Assembly (NCBI GenBank): GCA_045642965.1
Contig: JAZUJX010000095.1
Coordinates: forward strand, 1 to 28,223
Direction: 5' to 3'
Length of the DNA stretch: 28,223 nt
Source: Equadaptatus sp045642965
Lineage (GTDB): Bacteria > Synergistota > Synergistia > Synergistales > Synergistaceae
Shown here: positions 22,678-28,223 of the stretch, in pieces
Position numbering within the stretch: the first letter of the stretch is position 1
Layout: each line of letters starts with the position of its first letter
Program-made: the position numbers and the translations under genes
Notes under the pieces: model-generated
What the model was told of the DNA's origin: nothing
Databases searched by the model: none
The model's input: only the letters and a program-made list of their open reading frames with translations

Positions 22678-22971
22678 ATGGCAGCCAACTGGAAAAATGA
22701 GTTCACCGATCAGCTTTGCGACTGCATAGCGGCTATAGAAACACGCGAGGAAGCGTACAGGTTCCTTGAAGACGTGGCAACCTATGCCGAAATAGAGGCT
22801 TTTGCCCAGAGGCTGCAGGTTGCAAGTCTGCTTCTCAAAAAGATGTCATACCCGAAGATTGTCCAGCAGACAGGGGCAAGCACCGCAACAATCAGCCGCG
22901 TAAAAAAATTTGTGGAATACGGTACTGACGGGTATCAGGACGTTTTGAAAAAACTCGCGGACAAAAAATAA
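22678..22971 (+). CDS. YerC/YecD family TrpR-like DNA-binding protein
   Basis: A 97-residue all-helical protein of the TrpR superfamily. It includes EAYRFLEDVATYAEIEAFAQR and a helix-turn-helix around YPKIVQQTGASTATISRVKK, typical of the YerC/YecD group found in Firmicutes and relatives. The ORF is open 21 codons further, but GGAGG at 22664-22668 stands nine bases before ATG at 22678. Its regulatory targets are not known from the sequence. It is monocistronic, with a promoter just upstream and a terminator just downstream, and diverges from proS across copy B of the repeat. Confidence 0.92.
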   Translation: MAANWKNEFTDQLCDCIAAIETREEAYRFLEDVATYAEIEAFAQRLQVASLLLKKMSYPKIVQQTGASTATISRVKKFVEYGTDGYQDVLKKLADKK

Positions 22972-22977
22972 AAAATC

Positions 22978-23000
22978 AACGGCGCTGTGCGCCGTTTTTT
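22978..23000. terminator. Bidirectional terminator between yerC-like gene and the metabolic operon
   Basis: AACGGCGC and GCGCCGTT form an 8-bp stem with loop TGT, followed by T6 on plus. On minus it is followed by GATTTTTTATTTTTT. It serves the convergent ends of the yerC-like gene and the YqgF-like gene, whose stop codon overlaps the T-run. Confidence 0.88.
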
Positions 23001-23430
23001 ATTCTATTGAGTTCTTCAGTATAATTGCCCATGCGGCAAGGTCGTCAATGTCACGCGGCGGAGTCCGCAGCGAGGTTGGCAGCAGTTTCATCAAGCCTTT
23101 GGGCGGGTGCAGTTTCCAGTACAGTCTTCTGCCTTCAAGAGTAGTACCGTATTCGTCAACAATCCGTACGGAGATTTTGCCTTCAAGCATTTTTTGAAGT
23201 TCTTTGTGCGTAGTCCCGCTTCCGAGCAGTATTTCATACACTTCAATTTTTTCAGGCAGGCGGCCTTCACAACGCCATTTTTCAAGCGGCGTGGAATTTC
23301 CCGCTTCAAGTGCACGGACAAATTCCGTATGTTTTTCAGCGGGAATGACGGCGGAAAAAATCAGACTTCCATCGTCTTCCGTTAGTGCAAAGCCTGTTTT
23401 GAATTTCCCCGGGTCAGCGGCGCATTTCAT
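22999..23430 (-). CDS. YqgF/RuvC-like RNase H-fold protein, putative nuclease
   Basis: A 143-residue protein whose acidic residues fall where YqgF/RuvX and RuvC keep theirs: D6 in AADPGKFKTGFAL, E93 in VDEYGTT and D129/D130 in DIDDLAAWAI near the C-terminus. GSGTTHKEL after the second strand also fits this fold. RuvX/YqgF proteins mature pre-16S rRNA; RuvC resolves Holliday junctions. The overall match is loose, so function is uncertain. The frame opens 17 codons earlier, but ATG at 23430 overlaps the acyltransferase stop as ATGA, implying coupled translation. It is the last gene of the operon. Confidence 0.6.
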   Translation of the reverse strand: MKCAADPGKFKTGFALTEDDGSLIFSAVIPAEKHTEFVRALEAGNSTPLEKWRCEGRLPEKIEVYEILLGSGTTHKELQKMLEGKISVRIVDEYGTTLEGRRLYWKLHPPKGLMKLLPTSLRTPPRDIDDLAAWAIILKNSIE

Positions 23431-24314
23431 TTTATCTGCCCTTCTTCGACCGATTCCCAGCGCGGATAGAGCCACATCCACTGCTCAGGATATTTTCTTA
23501 TCCATTCGGAGATAACTTCGTTACAGTGGTCTATGCTTTTCTGAACGTCCTCGCCAAAGCGTTTTCCGTCTTCGCCTTCAAACGCGGGAAGCAGGTAAAA
23601 ATCGTAAATTCCGTCTTCAGCTTTCACGCAGAAGCCTGCAACAACTTTACAGTCAAATTTGTCAGCCAGCTTGGCGACACCTGTCGGGGTGCTTGCCGGA
23701 ATGCCGAGAAACGGTGACAGTATTCCTTTGTCTCTTGCGTCCTGGTCTATAGGCACGGCTATCAGTTCGCCCTTGCGAAGAAGCTGCATCATTTTTTTCA
23801 GGTCGGAATTTTTGTAAAGGACTTTTATCTTGCTGGCAACGCGTATTTCTTCAATAAGCGCCGTAATTCTTTCGTCCCGCTGTTCCGCGACAAGCCCGTT
23901 GATAGGATAGCCGTGTTTGGCAAACAGCGAAGCGGCATATTCCCAGTTGCCCAAATGCGCGGTTATAAACATCACACCTTTGCCGCAGGCAAGAGCATCG
24001 TCAAGATTTTTTTCGCCGTGGACGCGCACAAGCCCATCAAGCTTGTCAAGCATCATCGGCTGCCGCATAAATTCAACGGCTGCCGTGCCGAAATGCCTGT
24101 AGGATGCCCCGACAATTCTTGCTGCTTCTTCCGCGCTGACGCTCAGAGCTTTTGCGCAGCGTTTTTCGGCTGCCGCAACCCGTTTTTTTGAAAAGAACGC
24201 CACAAGCAGACCAAGCCTGCCGCCAAGGGCGCATGCCTGTTTATGCGGCAGGGCGTAAATAATTTTTTTTACGATTTGAATAGCACCCCATATCAAGGGC
24301 TGTTTTCGTGCCAT
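23427..24314 (-). CDS. LpxL/HtrB-type lipid A acyltransferase family protein
   Basis: A 295-residue inner-membrane acyltransferase of the lysophospholipid/lipid A late acyltransferase family. The catalytic HLGNWE motif (Hx4E type) lies about a third of the way in, and the family's C-terminal YPEQWMWLYPRW is present. Such enzymes add a secondary acyl chain to Kdo-lipid A, which is evidence for an outer membrane. Position is unusual: it follows fumarase beta by two bases and overlaps the YqgF-like gene by four. The Shine-Dalgarno GAGAGG overlaps the fumB stop. Whether the acceptor is true lipid A is not shown by the window. Confidence 0.9.
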   Translation of the reverse strand: MARKQPLIWGAIQIVKKIIYALPHKQACALGGRLGLLVAFFSKKRVAAAEKRCAKALSVSAEEAARIVGASYRHFGTAAVEFMRQPMMLDKLDGLVRVHGEKNLDDALACGKGVMFITAHLGNWEYAASLFAKHGYPINGLVAEQRDERITALIEEIRVASKIKVLYKNSDLKKMMQLLRKGELIAVPIDQDARDKGILSPFLGIPASTPTGVAKLADKFDCKVVAGFCVKAEDGIYDFYLLPAFEGEDGKRFGEDVQKSIDHCNEVISEWIRKYPEQWMWLYPRWESVEEGQIK

Positions 24315-24316
24315 TT

Positions 24317-24886
24317 CTACCTCTCTGTTTCAGCAATAAGCTTTTTTGCCGCAGATTGCCCTGTTTCGTACAGGCTGTTTCCTTCACAGTCTATAACCAC
24401 CACAAGCGGCATCTGCTTAATTTTAAGTCTTAATACAGCCTCAGGTCCCAGTTCCGGCCACGCAACCGTCTTGGCTTCTGTCACGGAGCTTTGAAGCAGA
24501 ACAGCTGCCCCTCCGGCTGCCCCGAGATATACTGCTCTGCGCTTTTTCATGGCTTCAATAACCTCGGCAGAGCGTTTGCCTTTGCCTATCATAACACGCA
24601 GACCGCGTTCAAGAAGAAACGGCGTGTAAGCATCCATTCTTCCGGCGGTCGTAGGCCCTATTACCCCGATTATTTCCCCGGGCTTCACAGGCGCTGGGCC
24701 GGCATAATATACTGCTGCTTCCGCTATTTCAAAGGGCGGTTTTTTGCCGTCTCTTATTGCCGCGACAATGCGTTCGTGCGCGGCATCCCTTGCAACGTAA
24801 ATTTCTCCTGTAAGCAGAATTTTGTCTCCGGTATGCAGCCCGGAAACAGCGGCATCGTCAAGAGGCAGAAATATTTCCTTAACCAT
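24317..24886 (-). CDS. fumB: Class I fumarate hydratase, beta subunit
   Basis: The C-terminal half of the two-subunit Fe-S fumarase (or closely related tartrate dehydratase), 189 residues. Family motifs include GDKILLTGEIYVARDAAH, YYAGPAPVKPGEIIG, GPTTAGRMDAYTP and IGKGKRS. With the alpha subunit it interconverts fumarate and malate. Its ATG lies inside the end of the alpha gene (8-base overlap), with GGAGG nine bases upstream. Fumarase is preferred over tartrate dehydratase because of the decarboxylase operon context, but sequence alone does not exclude the latter. The symbol marks the subunit, not the Escherichia coli isozyme. Confidence 0.87.
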   Translation of the reverse strand: MVKEIFLPLDDAAVSGLHTGDKILLTGEIYVARDAAHERIVAAIRDGKKPPFEIAEAAVYYAGPAPVKPGEIIGVIGPTTAGRMDAYTPFLLERGLRVMIGKGKRSAEVIEAMKKRRAVYLGAAGGAAVLLQSSVTEAKTVAWPELGPEAVLRLKIKQMPLVVVIDCEGNSLYETGQSAAKKLIAETER

Positions 24887-25766
24887 CAGAGAACACCTCC
24901 GCCGCTCTGCCCTCTATTGTTCCCTCCGCATGGCGGAGAGCATGGCAGCATACGTTGACGGCAACTGGCAGACCTGCTATGTGCGTCGGCAAGGCGATAA
25001 TGTGGGCGTCAAGCACCGTAACCGTTCCGCCGTACCCTGCCGCGCCTATTCCGAGTTTGTTGCAGCGGATGATTATTTCTTTTTCAAGCTCTGCGTAGCG
25101 TTCATCTGTATTGCGTTTTCCTTCTGGGCTGAGCAAAGCTTTTTTCGCAGCAAGAGCGACCGTTTCAAAATTTCCGCCTATCCCTATGCCCAAAACTATC
25201 GGAGGACAAGGGTTTGCACCGGCTTTTTCAACAGTTTCGGTGACGGCGTTCAAAACTCCCTCTATGCCGTCAGACGGTTTAAGCATAAACAGACAGCTCA
25301 TATTTTCGCTGCCCATGCCTTTGGGGCTGACTGTTATTTTTACGGAACTGCCTGGGACAATGCTGCAATGTATCACGGCAGGCGTGTTGTCTCCGCTGTT
25401 TTCTCTGTTAAACAGAGGGTCAAGGTCAACCGATTTGCGTAGGAATCCTTTTTCGTATGCTTCTTTCACGGCTTCGTTAAGCGTTTCCGTAATATCGCCG
25501 CCGGTGATATGCACGTCCTGCCCTATTTCGGCAAATATTACGGCAAGTCCGCAGTCCTGACACATCGGAAGCTGCTTTTCTTCCGCAAGCTCTGCGTTTT
25601 TCGCCAAATCCGCAAGAATTTCTCTGGCAAGCGGCATTTTTTCAGCTTCCCATGCATTGCGCATAAGCTGTTTCATTCCTTCCGAAAGCTGTATACTGGC
25701 TTTCAGCAGCAGCGAAACGGTAAGGCTTTTTATTTCTTCGGCTTTTACTTCATAAATTTTGTTCAT
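24879..25766 (-). CDS. fumA: Class I fumarate hydratase, alpha subunit (4Fe-4S)
   Basis: The Fe-S half of the two-subunit fumarase, 295 residues. Candidate cluster ligands are C69 in PMCQDCG (most relatives read CQDTG, so the second cysteine C72 is unusual), the cysteine in ANPCPPIV and one in VNVCCHALRHA. GSENMSCLFMLKP and GIGIGGNFE are also family-like. An ATG two codons upstream (25772) has no room for its ribosome site; AAGGA six bases before 25766 supports that start. It follows the decarboxylase beta gene closely and overlaps the fumarase beta gene. Likely oxygen-sensitive, in keeping with an anaerobe. Confidence 0.88.
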   Translation of the reverse strand: MNKIYEVKAEEIKSLTVSLLLKASIQLSEGMKQLMRNAWEAEKMPLAREILADLAKNAELAEEKQLPMCQDCGLAVIFAEIGQDVHITGGDITETLNEAVKEAYEKGFLRKSVDLDPLFNRENSGDNTPAVIHCSIVPGSSVKITVSPKGMGSENMSCLFMLKPSDGIEGVLNAVTETVEKAGANPCPPIVLGIGIGGNFETVALAAKKALLSPEGKRNTDERYAELEKEIIIRCNKLGIGAAGYGGTVTVLDAHIIALPTHIAGLPVAVNVCCHALRHAEGTIEGRAAEVFSDG

Positions 25767-25775
25767 TAACATTCC

Positions 25776-26900
25776 TTAATGCATAAGAAGGGTGATCATT
25801 GCCCCTCCGGCTATGGTCGTTCCTATAACGCCGGCGACATTGGGTCCCATGGCGTGCATGAGTACGTATGAGCCCGGATATTCCTGCTGAACGACCTTCT
25901 GACAGACTCGGGCAGCCATCGGAACCGCTGAAACGCCGGCGGCGCCGATAACGGGGTTGATTTTCCTTCCAGAAAGCACCTTAAGCAGCTGTCCGAACAG
26001 GACACCGCCCGCAGTGCTGAAAACAAACGCGACAAGACCGAGCGCAATAATTTTGAGCGTATCCATTCTGAGGAAGGATTCCGCCTGCATTGTCGCGCCG
26101 ACAGAAATTCCGAGGAAAATCGTGGTCGCGTTCAAAATCTCGTTCTGTGTCGCCTGGCTGAGACGCTCGGTTGCCCCGCTTTCACGCAGCAGATTTCCGA
26201 ACATGAGAATTCCGATAAGAGGAACCGCTGCGGGAAGTATCAGTCCGCAAACAACGGTTGAAAGTATCGGGAACAGTATTCTTTCTGTTTTTGAAACAGG
26301 CTGAAGCTGTTCCATTTTAATTCCGCGGTCTTCCTTAGTCGTAAGAAGTTTTATTACAGGCGGCTGAATAAGCGGAACAAGCGACATGTAGCTGTAAGCC
26401 GCAACGGCGACTGCCGGCAGTATATCCCTGCAAAGACGCTGGCATATATAGAAAGCAATAGGGCCGTCAGCGCCTCCGATTATGCCTATACTCGCCGCTG
26501 CCGGAAGCGAAAATCCCATGCACACGGCACCGACAAGAGCTACGAACACGCCGAGCTGGGCAGCCGCGCCGAGCAGAAAGGTAATCGGGTTGGCAAGCAG
26601 GGGACCAAAATCCGTAAGCGCGCCGATACCCATGAAAATCAGTATCGGGTATATTTCATGGTCAAGTCCAATTTTGACGTAGTAAAGGAAACCGCCCTCG
26701 TCAATTATTCCGGAAAGAGGAAGGTTGACGAGAATGCAGCCAAAAGAAATCGGGATAAGAAGCAGCGGTTCAAAATCTTTTACTATCGCAAGGTAGAGCA
26801 GGACAAAAGCCACGGCAAGCATTACCGCATTGCCCTGCGTAAGTCCCGCCAAGCCTGACTGTTCGATTATTCCGCGCAGCGCGGAAAGATATATTTCCAT
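25776..26900 (-). CDS. mmdB: Na+-translocating decarboxylase, membrane beta subunit (OadB/MmdB/GcdB family)
   Basis: A 374-residue membrane protein that releases CO2 from carboxybiotin while pumping Na+ out of the cell. It shows the family's GIIGGADGPIAFY segment, whose Asp corresponds to the Na+-pathway Asp of the Klebsiella OadB, together with FLGISVGATM and NPVIGAAGVSAVPMAARV. The ATG has AAGGA seven bases upstream. It follows the biotin carrier by ten bases. Beta subunits of oxaloacetate, methylmalonyl-CoA and glutaconyl-CoA decarboxylases are too similar to separate by eye. The symbol reflects the gene order and the short separate carboxyltransferase. Confidence 0.9.
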   Translation of the reverse strand: MEIYLSALRGIIEQSGLAGLTQGNAVMLAVAFVLLYLAIVKDFEPLLLIPISFGCILVNLPLSGIIDEGGFLYYVKIGLDHEIYPILIFMGIGALTDFGPLLANPITFLLGAAAQLGVFVALVGAVCMGFSLPAAASIGIIGGADGPIAFYICQRLCRDILPAVAVAAYSYMSLVPLIQPPVIKLLTTKEDRGIKMEQLQPVSKTERILFPILSTVVCGLILPAAVPLIGILMFGNLLRESGATERLSQATQNEILNATTIFLGISVGATMQAESFLRMDTLKIIALGLVAFVFSTAGGVLFGQLLKVLSGRKINPVIGAAGVSAVPMAARVCQKVVQQEYPGSYVLMHAMGPNVAGVIGTTIAGGAMITLLMH

Positions 26901-26910
26901 CTGTCTGTCC

Positions 26911-27297
26911 TTACGCTATAACAAGAAGCGCGTCTCCCGTGCTGACACTGGCGCCTGTTTTGCAGACAATTTTCTGCACCGTTCCGTCAGCCGTTGCAAA
27001 TATCTCGTTTTCCATTTTCATGGCTTCAAGAATTACCACAAGCTGTCCGGCTTTAACAGTATCGCCTTCGGCGACGAGAACCTTAAGAATTTTGCCCGGC
27101 ATAGGGGCTTCCACTGCGCCGCTGATTTTTTCTGCCGCTTTCGGCTCTGCTGACACCTGCGTTTCAGCTGCTTTCCGCGGTTCAGGCTGTCTTATCGCCT
27201 GCGCCGGCGCAGTCTGTGCCTGAGACTGTGCAGTTCCGTCTTCAACCGTTACGTCGTAGCTTTTGCCGTTGACCGTAATTTTGTAATTTTTTATCAT
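26911..27297 (-). CDS. mmdC: Biotin carboxyl carrier protein of the decarboxylase (MmdC-like)
   Basis: A 128-residue protein in three parts: an N-terminal KNYKITVNGKSYDVTVED segment, a flexible Ala/Pro/Gln-rich linker (about residues 22-60) and a C-terminal biotinyl domain with the biotin lysine K94 in EAMKMEN. It would carry CO2 from the carboxyltransferase to the membrane beta subunit. ATG is preceded by GGGAGG. It lies between the OadG-like and OadB-like genes, the order of the Veillonella-type methylmalonyl-CoA decarboxylase cluster. Confidence 0.93.
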   Translation of the reverse strand: MIKNYKITVNGKSYDVTVEDGTAQSQAQTAPAQAIRQPEPRKAAETQVSAEPKAAEKISGAVEAPMPGKILKVLVAEGDTVKAGQLVVILEAMKMENEIFATADGTVQKIVCKTGASVSTGDALLVIA

Positions 27298-27317
27298 ATC
27301 CGTTCCTCCCCAAATAT

Positions 27318-27692
27318 TTATCTTGCTGTTGTGCCGTTTTCGAAATTACGCAGTCTGTTCAGACGACCCCACATCGTTTTTTTCGGGGCGGCAGCCGCTG
27401 AAGGTCTGAAAGAAAGAACTTTCGCGTCCTGCGAGACAAACTGCATAACGGCAGCGGAAATAACCGCCGCCAGTTCTGTATCGTCATCTTTTTCAGGCTC
27501 CGCGGCAGGCACGGTTTCACGCGCCATAGCGTTCTCCGCCGCCGTTTTTTTCTGCGCCGCTCTGTAGCAGGCTTTGTGAAGCGACATCATCAAAAGCATA
27601 ATAAAACCGATCAGAATAAAAACTATGCTGAACGCTATCAGCGACATCAGTACGCCGCCCTGAACCCCTGTGAAATATTCCGCCGTACTCAT
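27318..27692 (-). CDS. OadG/MmdD-like small subunit of the decarboxylase
   Basis: A 124-residue protein with one N-terminal membrane span (about residues 13-38) and a cytoplasmic Ala/Glu-rich tail, containing DTELAAVISAAV as commonly seen in OadG-family proteins. OadG-type subunits assemble the complex and anchor the soluble carboxyltransferase. It starts five bases after the carboxyltransferase stop; the ribosome site is weak, suggesting coupled translation. Assignment rests on the span-plus-tail pattern and the cluster. Confidence 0.85.
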   Translation of the reverse strand: MSTAEYFTGVQGGVLMSLIAFSIVFILIGFIMLLMMSLHKACYRAAQKKTAAENAMARETVPAAEPEKDDDTELAAVISAAVMQFVSQDAKVLSFRPSAAAAPKKTMWGRLNRLRNFENGTTAR

Positions 27693-27699
27693 TTTGCGC

Positions 27700-28223
27700 C
27701 TAATTCGGCATTACGCCGTGCTTGCGCACCGGACGCAGCTCATCTTTTGTTTCGTTGGCAACAAGCGCCTGATAAATCATTGCGCGCGTTTCTTCCGGAA
27801 GGATTACGCTGTCAATGTGTCCGTGCTCAAGAGCCCTGTACGGATTTTCAAACATACGCCTGTACTCCGCGATTTTCTCGTCGCGTACGGCAGCCTTGTT
27901 GTCCGCCGTTTCGATCTCATGCTTGAAAATAATTTTTGCGGCGCCCTCAGCACCCATAACCGCAACGCGGGCTGTCGGCCAAGCCATAACGGCGTCGGCT
28001 CCGAGTTCCTTGCAGCACATCGCTATGTACGAACCGCCGTATGCCTTGCGGAGAATAACGGTAATTTTCGGAATCGTCGCCTCGCTGTAAGCGTAAATTA
28101 GTTTCGCTCCGTGGCGGATTATGCCGCGCATTTCCTGGTCGCGTCCGGGAAGATAACCCGGAACGTCAACAAAGGTGACAACAGGAATGTTGAACGCGTC
28201 GCAGAAACGCACAAAGCGTCCCG
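27700..28223 (-). CDS. mmdA: Carboxyltransferase alpha subunit of the decarboxylase, C-terminal part (cut by window edge)
   Basis: The reading frame runs off the right edge, leaving about 173 codons of the C-terminal domain. Visible motifs are FCDAFNIPVVTFVDVPGYLPG, RHGAKLIYAYSEATIPKITV, RKAYGGSYIAMCCKELGAD and VMGAEGAAKIIF, characteristic of acyl-CoA carboxyltransferases such as MmdA, PccB and GcdA. Family members transfer CO2 between an acyl-CoA and biotin. The downstream order (OadG-like, biotin carrier, beta subunit) favours methylmalonyl-CoA decarboxylase over a carboxylase. The start and N-terminal domain lie outside the window. Confidence 0.9.
   Translation of the reverse strand, partial: GRFVRFCDAFNIPVVTFVDVPGYLPGRDQEMRGIIRHGAKLIYAYSEATIPKITVILRKAYGGSYIAMCCKELGADAVMAWPTARVAVMGAEGAAKIIFKHEIETADNKAAVRDEKIAEYRRMFENPYRALEHGHIDSVILPEETRAMIYQALVANETKDELRPVRKHGVMPN

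Overview
The window looks like chromosome from an anaerobic, diderm (outer-membrane) bacterium of moderate GC. Synergistota is my best guess, with Negativicutes the alternative. This is inference from a LpxL/HtrB-type acyltransferase, a biotin-dependent Na+-translocating decarboxylase set next to a two-subunit Fe-S fumarase, an archaeal/eukaryotic-type prolyl-tRNA synthetase, and the rpsO-pnp-dut order. No marker in the window fixes the phylum. Most genes lie on the minus strand; mnmE and the yerC-like gene are on plus.

Layout by coordinate. 1-741: no recognisable gene, but A-tracts, palindromes and two terminator hairpins. 742-2155: infC-rpmI-rplT with its own promoter, a leader hairpin and an ATA start for infC. 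2159-4377: thrS behind a T-box riboswitch whose specifier reads ACC (Thr). 4382-9821: three paralogous multi-span GT-C type glycosyltransferases (called GT1, GT2, GT3 here) and a GtrA-like flippase, continuing downstream from pnp-dut (9847-12549). 12669-13051: rpsO with promoter and terminator. 13087-17663: yhaM-like, rluC/D-like, gtrB-like and a fourth paralogue (GT4), as one minus-strand operon. 17767-19116: mnmE (+). 19210-20586: a Na+-dependent NSS symporter. 20826-22268: proS, flanked on both sides by related structured repeats. 22678-22971: yerC/TrpR-like regulator (+). 22999-28223: operon of carboxyltransferase (cut by the window edge), OadG-like, biotin carrier, beta subunit, fumarase alpha and beta, LpxL-like acyltransferase and a YqgF/RuvC-like nuclease-fold protein.

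How they fit together. The metabolic operon would interconvert fumarate and malate and use a biotin enzyme to couple decarboxylation to Na+ export; the NSS symporter could spend that gradient. The GtrB-like protein would charge polyprenyl phosphate with a sugar, the GtrA-like protein would flip it, and four divergent GT-C enzymes would move sugars onto one or more envelope acceptors.

The most unusual features are (1) the GtrA/GtrB system with four paralogous transferases interleaved with translation and RNA-decay genes, one of which has lost a conserved Asp, and (2) a pair of about 180-280 bp repeats around proS with conserved sequence blocks and compensatory stem changes.
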